From assembly GCA_008180335.1 (NCBI GenBank), contig VTEF01000005.1:1-64000 (forward strand): a stretch of 64,000 nt of DNA. Reading direction: 5' to 3'. Under the pieces are notes generated by a model. The model was not told where the DNA came from. It was given only the letters and a program-made list of their open reading frames with translations, and ran no database searches. Each line of letters opens with the position of its first letter. Within the stretch, counting starts at the first letter, position 1. Position numbers and translations under genes: made by a program. Shown piece after piece: positions 44,267 to 51,952 of the stretch. This stretch comes from Priestia megaterium (GTDB taxonomy: Bacteria > Bacillota > Bacilli > Bacillales > Bacillaceae_H).

Positions 44267-46015
44267 TTACACTCTTACATAAGCTTGAATGACTGCGATT
44301 GTCTTCCCTTCTGATTTTCCATATGGACGAATCGTATATTCTTTTACGCCTTCAGGAACAAAGAACGTTTCTGCGTAATGAACAACAAACGGTTCGAATT
44401 GATTAGTCGGACTTTCAATCATTGCTTCTTCACCTTCAATAAGGTTTAATACATGTACACTTCCATTTGTTTGGTGATCGGTTTTTTTTGAAAGCCAATG
44501 TCTTCTTGTTTCAATAAATTCCCGTTCATGAAGACCTGTTTTCTCTTCTACCCATCCATCTTCTTCTTTTATTTTTTCAACTCGGTTGATTAAGTTTTCT
44601 TCTACCCATTTTGTATCTCTATCCATCTGTACGACTTTCTTCCCGTGCTCTAAGTGAACCGGCCTTGGTAAGCCGTCTAGTCCCACTCGATCCCAATCCC
44701 ATAATTTAAAGGTAAAAATATAAGGAGTTGCACTAATTTCTAGAACCATGCAGTTTTTACCAGAAGTATGAATTGTACCTGCCGGAATTAAAAAGTGATC
44801 ATGCTTTTTAGCAGGAAAGTGATTAATATATTTCTTATCATTAAATGACTCTAAACCTTGATTTGCTTTTTTCAAGTCTTCAAACATCTCTTCTTTATTG
44901 ATGTTTTCTTTTACACCGAGGTAAACTTTTGCATCTTCTTTGGCATCTAGAATATAGTAGCTTTCATCTTGGGTATAATGCATTCCAAAATTATCTTGGA
45001 TATATTCCGTTAACGGATGAACTTGTAAGCTTAAATTTTGGCCGTCCATTGTATCTAGGAAGTCAAATCGAATGGGGAATTCTGTTCCAAAGCGAGCATG
45101 CACCTTATCTCCAAGAAGTTCAACTGGGTGTCTGAACACAAGGTTAATTGAAGGTATTTCAACTCTCACGTCCCCATAACGTAAATACAAACTATTTTCC
45201 TCAGGAACGCCGTCGAAACTCCATGCAAAGTTTTCTTTTGTCGGATCAAGACCACACACTTGTTTCATCCACTGACCACCCCATACTCCCGGATCAAAAT
45301 AAGGTACGACACGGAATGGTTGTCTAGCGACTTGTTGAAGTCCATCTAAGTAAGCTTGGCCAGTGATCATTTTTGGATTGTTTTTTTCATTTGTATCTAA
45401 CAAGTAGTCAATTTCTGTAAATAATTGTTTTTTATGACGATCCGCAATACGCCATTCTACAAAATATCCACGTTTATATTTCCGTAAAATATCTTCATCA
45501 AAATTCTTCATTTTCCAGTTGCCAAATTCTTTTGAACGGTAACGCTGCTGAATCTCCCATCTCGCCAAATCAGCATAGACAAGAATATCAGAACGGTAAA
45601 CAAGACTAGCGCCCACTCCGTACACAACGATTAAGCCGTTTTCAATTTTATTAATATTTTCTCTTGCATTCTCAACTAGGCTCGAATCAAAAAACTCGGT
45701 CAATTGATGACTGCTCATCACACCAAAAACTCGGTCATCTGTTAAGTTTCGTTGGATCATTTTTGTTATTTTCTCTCCTGAAAAAGCAAGATTATCTGAA
45801 TGAATAAGCAACTCTGGGCGAAGCGGCAAAATAAGACCTTCTAAGATTTCTTGATATCGAACACCCGGATAACAATCAACAACAAGCACTGTCTTATTGT
45901 GTTGAGTATTCTTAAGTGCATTAGAAATTTCATTTTGTATGTGTTCATATCCTTGCCATGCACTACTTTCTTCTTCTAAAATTCTAACTTCAGGAAATTT
46001 TTCATAATTTGACAT
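44267..46015 (-). CDS. ManA-like isomerase with N-terminal kinase-like domain
   Basis: 582 residues. The N-terminal 200 residues resemble a uridine-kinase-type P-loop domain (TVLVVDCYPGVRYQEI, ADLARWEIQQRYRSKEFGNW) in which the Walker A glycines and Lys are absent, so it is probably not catalytic. The rest is a divergent class I mannose-6-phosphate isomerase: PYFDPGVWGGQWM, LSLQVHPLTEYI, DESYYILDAKE, IPAGTIHTSGKNCMVLEIS, FKLWDWDR. It is the first gene of the sugar block. Start 46015 follows GTGGGGGGAT. Specificity unknown; two ManA proteins in one operon suggests different substrates. Confidence 0.85.
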   Translation of the reverse strand: MSNYEKFPEVRILEEESSAWQGYEHIQNEISNALKNTQHNKTVLVVDCYPGVRYQEILEGLILPLRPELLIHSDNLAFSGEKITKMIQRNLTDDRVFGVMSSHQLTEFFDSSLVENARENINKIENGLIVVYGVGASLVYRSDILVYADLARWEIQQRYRSKEFGNWKMKNFDEDILRKYKRGYFVEWRIADRHKKQLFTEIDYLLDTNEKNNPKMITGQAYLDGLQQVARQPFRVVPYFDPGVWGGQWMKQVCGLDPTKENFAWSFDGVPEENSLYLRYGDVRVEIPSINLVFRHPVELLGDKVHARFGTEFPIRFDFLDTMDGQNLSLQVHPLTEYIQDNFGMHYTQDESYYILDAKEDAKVYLGVKENINKEEMFEDLKKANQGLESFNDKKYINHFPAKKHDHFLIPAGTIHTSGKNCMVLEISATPYIFTFKLWDWDRVGLDGLPRPVHLEHGKKVVQMDRDTKWVEENLINRVEKIKEEDGWVEEKTGLHEREFIETRRHWLSKKTDHQTNGSVHVLNLIEGEEAMIESPTNQFEPFVVHYAETFFVPEGVKEYTIRPYGKSEGKTIAVIQAYVRV

Positions 46016-46033
46016 ATTGAATCCCCCCACTGA

Positions 46034-46125
46034 CATAATGTTATAATGTCATGACATTAAAAAGTTATTAAAGTCATGATGTTATAACGTTATTTCTAAC
46101 CCCATATTATCATAATGTTATAACA
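46034..46125. promoter_or_regulatory. Operator cluster of the sugar block
   Basis: Three copies of CATRATGTTATAA start at 46034, 46075 and 46111, and the perfect 16-bp palindrome TAATGTCATGACATTA occupies 46044-46059. All lie within 110 bases upstream of the first gene. GTnnTGAC-like half sites and spacing suit a GntR/HutC regulator, probably the one at 35121. Confidence 0.7.
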
Positions 46126-46160
46126 ATACCAATATTTTTTTCTTATTATTCTTAAAAATT

Positions 46161-46550
46161 TTATTGGATTAGATCAATGTAGTATCGATAGCTGCTGCCG
46201 ATGTAATACCACTCTGTATATTCTGCAAAGTTAATTTGGTGATTACTAGCATTTCTTACTCTTTTTAAAATAGGTGTGTCTTCAGAAACTTCTAACCATT
46301 CTTGCGCTTCCTTATCAGGTTTTATTGCTTCCAAATACTCTTTAACTTCTGCTAAAATAATGTCCCTTTTCTTGAGTAATTCATATAGTGAATCATAGTA
46401 TTCATTTGAATTAAGAGATATGAGTTATATGTTAAATAAGTTTTAAAGAAAACCGGTACTTTGTTCTCTAATCCTCTTAAACGTTTTTTTAGTAATAGCC
46501 GATTCAGTAAAGTTACTTTTACGTTCTGTTTTACATTTTGTCACCCGCTG
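46161..46550 (-). pseudogene. GntR/UTRA regulator remnant
   Basis: The minus-strand reading gives RGLENKVPVFFKTYLTYNSY in one frame and, after a frameshift near 46425, EYYDSLYELLKKRDIILAEV continuing to SEDTPILKRVRNASN and YIGSSYRYYIDLIQ, stop at 46161. This is the pattern of a UTRA domain. The DNA-binding half is not found upstream. It lies beside the operator cluster, where a divergent or leading regulator gene would be expected. Confidence 0.7.
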
Positions 46551-46729
46551 TTTTCTCTTACTTTCCCAATCTGATTTATTATGAGAAAATAAAAACAAAC
46601 TTAACTTATTTTTTACATAATCATTGCTGTCGCTAGTTTAACAGCTATTGCATAACTGTATATGTTTCACATAAGATTTCATGCTATACTAAACTTGTAA
46701 TCACTTTCATAAAATAGGAGACGATGACA

Positions 46730-46906
46730 ATGAACCTTGGATTTGGAGAGATTGCTCTAATTGTATTTGTCGCTCTGTTACTATTTGGTCCAAAAAAACT
46801 GCCAGAACTAGGTAAAGCTGCTGGAAAAACATTAAAAGAGTTTAAACATGCTACAAGAGATATCATAGAAGACGATGAGGATTATCAGCCCAAAAAATTA
46901 AAGTAA
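46730..46906 (+). CDS. tatA: Twin-arginine translocase subunit TatA
   Basis: 58-residue TatA/E protein of the Tat export channel: one membrane helix (LGFGEIALIVFVALLLFGPKKLPELGKAAG with the FGPKKLPELG hinge), then an amphipathic helix KTLKEFKHATRD and an acidic tail. Start 46730 preferred (AGGAGACG, 9 bases); the ATG 46724 is too close. No tatC adjacent. Confidence 0.93.
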   Translation: MNLGFGEIALIVFVALLLFGPKKLPELGKAAGKTLKEFKHATRDIIEDDEDYQPKKLK

Positions 46907-46920
46907 AGAAATTCGCACAG

Positions 46921-46956
46921 AGAAGCTGACTCTATTATATATGAGAGTCAGCTTCT
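46921..46956. terminator. Bidirectional terminator
   Basis: AGAAGCTGACTCT / AGAGTCAGCTTCT stem between tatA and the converging rsoA-like gene. Confidence 0.8.
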
Positions 46957-46989
46957 TTATGATATTCTTTTAGACTGTAAAATGAAAAT

Positions 46990-47253
46990 TCAATCAATAG
47001 AGTCTTGCTGCTTATTGAAATCGGATAAGCTTTTAGAAAAAAACTCCCCCAAGCTCGGTGTAGACTCCAACTTAAATGCCTTCGCTGCTTGTATAATCTT
47101 TATTTTTAGCTCTTGTTCAATATCTTCGCGATCACCATATGAAAAAAACGAAATAGATTGATTAATTTTGGGCTGCAGCCTCTCTAATAGCTCTTTAACC
47201 GCTTCTTGATCATCGGCTTGTACTTTTTGCACTAATTCATATAAAGTCACCAT
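46990..47253 (-). CDS. rsoA: RsoA-like sigma region 2 protein
   Basis: 87-residue protein with a pattern like the small conjugative-transposon-type helix-turn-helix/sigma region 2 proteins (DQEAVKELLERLQPKINQ, DREDIEQELKIKIIQAAKAF). In Bacillus subtilis RsoA (YvrHa, 79 residues) supplies region 2 to the split sigma factor SigO. Here it is third in sigO-yvrJ-rsoA, the same neighbours as in B. subtilis, which supports the call. Acts with SigO on core RNA polymerase. Confidence 0.8.
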   Translation of the reverse strand: MVTLYELVQKVQADDQEAVKELLERLQPKINQSISFFSYGDREDIEQELKIKIIQAAKAFKLESTPSLGEFFSKSLSDFNKQQDSID

Positions 47254-47259
47254 TGTTTA

Positions 47260-47406
47260 TCACTTCTTTCGCAAGTCAGTTACTAGTTCATCAACAACTT
47301 GTTCTAATTGTTTAATATTTGTCTCGACTCTTACAAGTAAATAAAACGATACAACCATAGGAAATCCAATGTTATCGATAAGCTGAAGCCACTGTGGATC
47401 AAACAT
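47260..47406 (-). CDS. yvrJ: YvrJ family protein
   Basis: 48-residue protein beginning MFDPQWLQLIDNIGFPMVVS, then FYLLVRVETNIKQLEQVVDE. The GFPxxVxxYLLxRxE pattern is that of the YvrJ family, with a single membrane helix and charged tail. Its ATG at 47406 overlaps the sigO stop codon and its stop is 7 bases before rsoA, so the three genes are translationally linked. Function unknown. Confidence 0.85.
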   Translation of the reverse strand: MFDPQWLQLIDNIGFPMVVSFYLLVRVETNIKQLEQVVDELVTDLRKK

Positions 47407-48013
47407 GTCCATCCTTCCTTTCCATCATTTTTTTTAATTTGTTTAGTGCATACCGGTACGTGTAAGAAACAGACTGCTGTGAAATACCAAAATACTGAGC
47501 AATTTCAGCTTGACTCCACCCCTCTACAATACGAAAATGCAAGACAAATTGCTGTTTGATTGTTAAACATCGAAAAGCTCTATACAATAAGTTATCTTCA
47601 ATTTGTTTAGCTAAAAAATCATGTTTCCAAATAGCCTCATCCCTTCTGCCGATACATTCTCCATACGTAGTTTGTTCTTCGTTTGCAACCGGCTGTTCTA
47701 AACGAATCGGCGTATAACTTGCTTCTTTGTTACGTATGGACAATGAATCTCGAACAAAATGTTTACAGAGAATTGAAATGTAAGAGAGGAAACGAATTTC
47801 ACCATAAAATAGTTTAAATTGCTGATCTAATATGTCCCATTTTTGTACGTTCCCTTCACAAACTGCTATTTTTAAATCCTGATAGCGATTATAATCTTTT
47901 AAAAAATGTTTCATTAACTTAGTAGACAGAGTTGATTTGTTTTTCATCAAAAAAGCGGTAAATGTATCGTTTGTAGAATGCGGTAAATTGTGCTGAAAAT
48001 TCATTTGATTCAT
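47399..48013 (-). CDS. sigO: SigO-like sigma factor
   Basis: 204-residue protein, the promoter-recognition partner of a two-subunit sigma factor. The C-terminus is a clear region 4: LTIKQQFVLHFRIVEGWSQAEIAQYFGISQQSVSYTYRYALNKLKK. The N-terminal part has no recognisable region 2, which the RsoA-like protein would provide. In B. subtilis SigO/RsoA drive oxdC-yvrL in acid conditions; no oxdC or yvrL lies in this window. GAAGGGGG precedes the start. Confidence 0.85.
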   Translation of the reverse strand: MNQMNFQHNLPHSTNDTFTAFLMKNKSTLSTKLMKHFLKDYNRYQDLKIAVCEGNVQKWDILDQQFKLFYGEIRFLSYISILCKHFVRDSLSIRNKEASYTPIRLEQPVANEEQTTYGECIGRRDEAIWKHDFLAKQIEDNLLYRAFRCLTIKQQFVLHFRIVEGWSQAEIAQYFGISQQSVSYTYRYALNKLKKMMERKDGHV

Positions 48014-48376
48014 TAGGCAAACCCCCTTCTGTTTTTTTCAATATACTACTTAAAAAGGAAAAAACGTGAAAAAAACAACAACAAATCGAACATTTGTTCT
48101 TATTTTTATCTTAAATGACCTTTCTATTAAAAGTCAAACAGGTAAAAAGAAGGGTTTTTATTATGGAACATTCAACTAATGAGAGATTAGAATGTGATAT
48201 AATGAAAAAAAAGGAAATTCATTAAAAAAAGCGGAGTTTTTTGTACAAGGAAGTCAATAAGCAACAAATTTAACAACCTTCTTGTTCTAATAGCGACTCC
48301 ATCTGTGAAATAATTTTTCTGTTGGTATGTTCATTTATTAATAGGAAACGTTAGAGGTTAGAAACCACATTAATCT
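48014..48376. other. Intergenic upstream of sigO
   Basis: AT-rich, about 360 bases. A 20-codon plus-strand frame at 48163-48225 has AGAAGGG 8 bases before its ATG but no other support. The sigO promoter must lie here; I cannot single it out. Confidence 0.35.
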
Positions 48377-48577
48377 TTGAAAAAGTCACGTATTGGATTT
48401 CTATGTTTCATTTTTCGCTTTTCATCTATATTCGACTCGACAGAATTTGCAGAACTCATTCCTAACAGACGGTTCTCCATCCCTTATTTTTGTTTAGGGA
48501 TCGCTCTTTTACTTTCAGCGAACTTTTTGAAGAAACCAAGAAAGAAGGAATCGAATCATGGTTATAAAAACAGCTAA
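48377..48577 (+). CDS. Possible small membrane protein
   Basis: 66 residues from a TTG, with a hydrophobic N-terminus and a second hydrophobic segment (IPYFCLGIALLLSANFL) before a basic tail. No convincing ribosome site. Its end overlaps the next small gene by 20 bases, an arrangement typical of translational coupling, which is the main support. Confidence 0.4.
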   Translation: MKKSRIGFLCFIFRFSSIFDSTEFAELIPNRRFSIPYFCLGIALLLSANFLKKPRKKESNHGYKNS

Positions 48578-48755
48578 ATCACTTCTTCTTTTTCTCACTG
48601 TTTCTGCCATTTGTTTTATCATTGGACATTGGTTTAAGATTCCTCTGCTCATGTATCGCCATGAGTATATTGATGAAGCCGGTCTTTATACGACTACTGG
48701 TTCGTGTGCACCTGTTATCATCGGTTTCATCGCAAGCATTGGTTACCAAAAATAG
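48558..48755 (+). CDS. Small membrane protein, unknown
   Basis: 65 residues with two membrane segments (AKSLLLFLTVSAICFIIGHW and CAPVIIGFIASIG) and a short polar loop. AAGAAGGA stands 8 bases before the ATG and a strong terminator follows. Family not recognised. Confidence 0.6.
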   Translation: MVIKTAKSLLLFLTVSAICFIIGHWFKIPLLMYRHEYIDEAGLYTTTGSCAPVIIGFIASIGYQK

Positions 48756-48762
48756 CATACAT

Positions 48763-48799
48763 AAAAAAGCGTTTCTGTCTGAAGACAGAAACGCTTTTT
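48763..48799 (+). terminator. Terminator
   Basis: AAAAAGCGTTTCTGTCT / ACAGAAACGCTTTTT stem after the 65-residue gene. Confidence 0.85.
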
Positions 48800-48890
48800 A
48801 CGTTAAAATGATTACCAGGTATTCAACTGACATCGAACATGCAACTTTACTCAAGTCACCGTTTCTAAAATCCCAGTCAACGTTTAAATC

Positions 48891-49340
48891 TTACTTCGCT
48901 TCTTTGCCTAATACGCGGTTAATACGTTTGCGAAGCATGTCCATTCCGCTTCCGCCTGCTTGGAAGTGACGAAGCTGACCTTCTTTATCAAATACATAGT
49001 ATGCAGGTACATATTTGTTTTCAAATGCATCTGTTAATTTATGCTCGCTGTCTACAAAAATAGGCTGTGTAATATCATGCCCCATTGCCATTGCTTCAAT
49101 TACACCCATATCCAAATCATCTTCAGAACGTGGCATATGAACCGCTATAACATTTAACTCATCATCATATTCGTCACGTAAATCATTTACTTCTGGCATC
49201 GCTTCTTTACATAAATGACAACTTACAGACCAAAAGTGAATAAGAGTTGCTTTATCTCCTACTAAATCTGCTTTTGTTACTTCATCATTAATCCAAGCTG
49301 TAGCACCATCTAATTCTGGCATTTGTTCACGTAATTTCAT
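48891..49340 (-). CDS. ykuV: Thiol-disulfide oxidoreductase YkuV-like
   Basis: 149-residue cytoplasmic thioredoxin-fold protein of the TlpA/YkuV type: LIHFWSVSCHLCKEAMPEV carries the CHLC redox pair, and VPAYYVFDKEG the cis-Pro. No signal peptide or anchor, matching B. subtilis YkuV (about 148 residues) rather than ResA/StoA. It directly follows the 2-Cys peroxiredoxin gene, as ykuV follows ykuU, so it probably reduces that peroxiredoxin or shares its role. Confidence 0.88.
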   Translation of the reverse strand: MKLREQMPELDGATAWINDEVTKADLVGDKATLIHFWSVSCHLCKEAMPEVNDLRDEYDDELNVIAVHMPRSEDDLDMGVIEAMAMGHDITQPIFVDSEHKLTDAFENKYVPAYYVFDKEGQLRHFQAGGSGMDMLRKRINRVLGKEAK

Positions 49341-49484
49341 GTTAACTAATTCCTTCCCGTAGTAATTCTTTTTCTCAATTCACCGAAGGATGGATTTCCC
49401 TTTCCATCTATAGGGTGTTTTATTCGTTAATACAAGGGCTGTAAGACTGTATTCTTCACAACCCTTGTCCATTGTCCTAAAAAA

Positions 49485-50027
49485 TTATAGTGTTTTTTGA
49501 CCTGGTTTCCAGTTAGCTGGACAAAGACCGCCTGTTTGAAGTGCTTGTAATACACGTAATGTTTCCTCTACATCACGACCAATATTGTTATGGTTAACAA
49601 CTGAATACATCAATTCCCCTTCTGGGCTAATGATGAATAATCCGCGTAGTGCTACACCTTCTTCTTCAATAAGTACACCGTAATCACGAGCAACCGCATG
49701 AGTTGGATCCGCTGCTAATGGGTAGTTTAAATCACCTAAGCCATTGTCTTTGCGATCCGTGTTAATCCATGCTAAGTGAGCGTGGATTGTATCTGTCGAA
49801 ACACCAATTACTTCAGCATCTAAATCTTCAAACTCATCATAACGGTCTGATAATGACGTAATTTCAGTTGGACATACGAATGTAAAATCTCTTGGATAGA
49901 AGAATAATACTGTCCACTTGTCATTTTTCATGTTTTCTTCTAAACTTACTTTTCCAAATTCTTTATTTGCTAACACTGCTTCCATTTCAAAGCGTGGTGC
50001 TTGTTTTCCTACCATGCGTTCTGCCAT
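49485..50027 (-). CDS. ykuU: 2-Cys peroxiredoxin (YkuU/AhpA-like)
   Basis: 180-residue AhpC-type peroxiredoxin that reduces hydroperoxides. The peroxidatic Cys is in FYPRDFTFVCPTE and the resolving Cys in GLCPANWKPG; SVVNHNNIGRDVEETLRVLQALQ is conserved. A sigma-A promoter and a Fur/PerR-like inverted repeat lie upstream, consistent with oxidative or iron control. Paired with ykuV downstream, 144 bases apart. Confidence 0.92.
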   Translation of the reverse strand: MAERMVGKQAPRFEMEAVLANKEFGKVSLEENMKNDKWTVLFFYPRDFTFVCPTEITSLSDRYDEFEDLDAEVIGVSTDTIHAHLAWINTDRKDNGLGDLNYPLAADPTHAVARDYGVLIEEEGVALRGLFIISPEGELMYSVVNHNNIGRDVEETLRVLQALQTGGLCPANWKPGQKTL

Positions 50028-50125
50028 CTTAAAAATCTCTCCTTTAAATATGTGATTTATTTCACAAGAAAATACTTGTATGTATCTTTTTAGAAATTGG
50101 AACCGATGAATGACCCTTCTATCAG

Positions 50126-50160
50126 AGAATGATTATTATTATTATTATTATTATCATTCT
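50126..50160. promoter_or_regulatory. Fur/PerR-like inverted repeat with ATT tract
   Basis: AGAATGAT at one end and ATCATTCT at the other flank eight to nine ATT triplets. The ends and AT-rich core are like Fur/PerR boxes (TGATAATNATTATCA) but longer. It lies downstream of the ykuU promoter, in the 5' leader. Confidence 0.5.
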
Positions 50161-50166
50161 AAAGTA

Positions 50167-50219
50167 GTAATCAATCTCGATTACATTTCTTATTATACAC
50201 GAGCTAATTTGATAGTCAA
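50167..50219 (-). promoter_or_regulatory. ykuU promoter region
   Basis: Minus strand TTGACT (50214-50219), 16 bases, TATAAT (50192-50197). GTAATC-N6-GATTAC (50167-50184) lies just after the predicted start point and may be a second operator. Confidence 0.7.
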
Positions 50220-50411
50220 TACTTTTTTGTAATCATTTTAATCTAGGAGTGATTATTCCGTTTGCACTGCTGTTCCGAACCTTTCCGTTGCCATTTTCTA
50301 CTCGCTTATAGCCTGCGTCGACGTTTCATTTTTTGTTCTTTTAATGGAATTTCGTGACTTAATGACCTCTCAACTATCAAAGAATTTTCTTTATAAAAGA
50401 GAATATAAAAA

Positions 50412-50432
50412 GCGGACCTGTTAGGTGTCCGC
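50412..50432 (-). terminator. Terminator
   Basis: GCGGACCTGTTAGGTGTCCGC hairpin (about 9-bp stem) followed by TTTTTA on the minus strand, 48 bases past the oxidoreductase stop. Confidence 0.75.
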
Positions 50433-50479
50433 CATACTTTATCTTAAACAGCTAAAATCATTCTCAGTTAAATGTCGAT

Positions 50480-51466
50480 TTAACTTTCATCATTTGGATA
50501 AACAAGACCAATTTGTTCACGTACTTTGTCCATCACACGCATCGTTGTATACGAATTTTCATAGGAGTTTGTTGCTGACTCTGTTTCCCCTTTTTTCACT
50601 AAATCGATAAACTCTTTGATTTCATAATACATCGGAGGATGAGATTGATCGACTGTTACATCCTCAACTGTGCCATCATTATAGTGAATTTCTACTTTTT
50701 CAGCTGTATGAATCTTATCAATAATGATACTACCTTTTTCTCCTTGAATTTCACTTGGCAAATAAGAATTTGTAATTTTAGAATACATGACAACTGCATC
50801 TTTATCATCGTATGTTAAGACGATGCTTCCTTCTCCATCAACACCCGACTCTAGCATGACAGCTGTTGCTTTTACTTGCTTTGGTCCGCCAAAAAGAGTA
50901 ACAAGCGGATACAAACAGTACACTCCGAGATCCATTAATGACCCGTTAGCGAATACAGGATTAAATGCATTTAATACAACGCCTTCTTTATACTTATCAT
51001 AGCGTGAAGAATATTGGCAATAGTTCGCAAAGTAACGGCGAACTTGCCCTATTTTATGTAGATTTTCTTGAATAGCTTTAAAATTCGGAAGTAATGTTGA
51101 TTTCATCGCTTCCATTAATAAAACATTATGATTTTTCGCCACTTGAATCATTCGATTGACCTCTGTTGCATTAGCCGCCATCGGTTTTTCACACAGTACA
51201 TGCTTTCCATTCTGTAAAAACAAAATAGCTTGACTGGCATGGTAAGAGTTCGGCGTTGCAATGTATACTGCATCAATTTCATTGCTTGTTGCCATCTCTT
51301 CTAAATCTGTAAATATTTTCTCTACCCCATACTTACTCGCAAACTCTTTTGCGCGTTCACTCGTTCGAGAATAAACGGCTGTTAATTGAAAATCTTCTAT
51401 AAGGCTTGCTGCTTCTAACAATGATTCTGTAATCCAATTCGTGCCGATAACACCAAAACGAACCAT
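50480..51466 (-). CDS. Gfo/Idh/MocA family oxidoreductase
   Basis: 328-residue NAD(P)-dependent sugar or inositol dehydrogenase-like protein. RFGVIGTNWITE is the dinucleotide-binding loop, VYIATPNSYHA and CEKPMAANATE (conserved EKP Lys) are family hallmarks, and the C-terminal half is the GFO_IDH_MocA_C domain (YCLYPLVTLFGGP). Substrate cannot be read from sequence. AAAGGAGTGAT ribosome site. Confidence 0.88.
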   Translation of the reverse strand: MVRFGVIGTNWITESLLEAASLIEDFQLTAVYSRTSERAKEFASKYGVEKIFTDLEEMATSNEIDAVYIATPNSYHASQAILFLQNGKHVLCEKPMAANATEVNRMIQVAKNHNVLLMEAMKSTLLPNFKAIQENLHKIGQVRRYFANYCQYSSRYDKYKEGVVLNAFNPVFANGSLMDLGVYCLYPLVTLFGGPKQVKATAVMLESGVDGEGSIVLTYDDKDAVVMYSKITNSYLPSEIQGEKGSIIIDKIHTAEKVEIHYNDGTVEDVTVDQSHPPMYYEIKEFIDLVKKGETESATNSYENSYTTMRVMDKVREQIGLVYPNDES

Positions 51467-51530
51467 CTAGATCACTCCTTTCAATACTACAAATATTGTA
51501 ACGTGGTTTTTTCATAAAAGAAAATTTTCT

Positions 51531-51662
51531 TTAAAATAACACCCATCCGACAAGACGGCCTATTCCATACCCAGCCATAATAATAGTGAATCCACCTAAA
51601 ACACAGGCACTTGCTTTAAAAAATTGATGTTTTTCTAAAAATGTTTTTATGTGCATAACCAT
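51531..51662 (-). CDS. 43-residue membrane protein
   Basis: Minus-strand frame beginning MVMHIKTFLEKHQFFKASAC and ending in GRLVGWVLF, with one Gly-rich membrane helix (VLGGFTIIMAGYGIG). AAAGGA precedes it; in-frame ATGs at 51674, 51662 and 51656 make the exact start uncertain. Too short for usual prediction but the composition is that of a real small membrane protein. Confidence 0.5.
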   Translation of the reverse strand: MVMHIKTFLEKHQFFKASACVLGGFTIIMAGYGIGRLVGWVLF

Positions 51663-51745
51663 ACCTAATCCCATTCCTTTTTCACTATATTTATATTCAT
51701 ATACTATACCCTACAGTTTTCATAAACGTTTCATCGTATAAGAAA

Positions 51746-51777
51746 AAAGCGAGACGTTAAGACTCATCTCGCTTTTC
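51746..51777 (-). terminator. Terminator of Arc-like gene
   Basis: AAAAGCGAGA / TCTCGCTTTT stem with TTTTTTCTT on the minus strand, overlapping the last codons of the Arc-like gene. Confidence 0.8.
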
Positions 51778-51936
51778 GTCGCTTCGTTTATTCAGTTGTC
51801 CTTCTCGACGTGCGGCATCTCTTAGTAAAAACTCAATATGCCCATTGACGCTTCGAAATTCATCTTGCGCCCAGCGCTCAAGTACTTTATAAAGTTCGGG
51901 ATCAATTCGAAGCGGAAAACTTTTCTTTTTTGCCAT
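51757..51936 (-). CDS. Arc-like DNA-binding protein
   Basis: 59-residue protein with a ribbon-helix-helix pattern of the Arc/CopG type: [38 protein letters not shown]. It starts 16 bases after the SPFH gene stop and shares its terminator, so the two form an operon. Its target is unknown; pairing of an SPFH protein with an Arc-like protein is a recurrent arrangement. Confidence 0.8.
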   Translation of the reverse strand: MAKKKSFPLRIDPELYKVLERWAQDEFRSVNGHIEFLLRDAARREGQLNKRSDEKRDES

Positions 51937-51952
51937 CATTTCTCACAACCAT

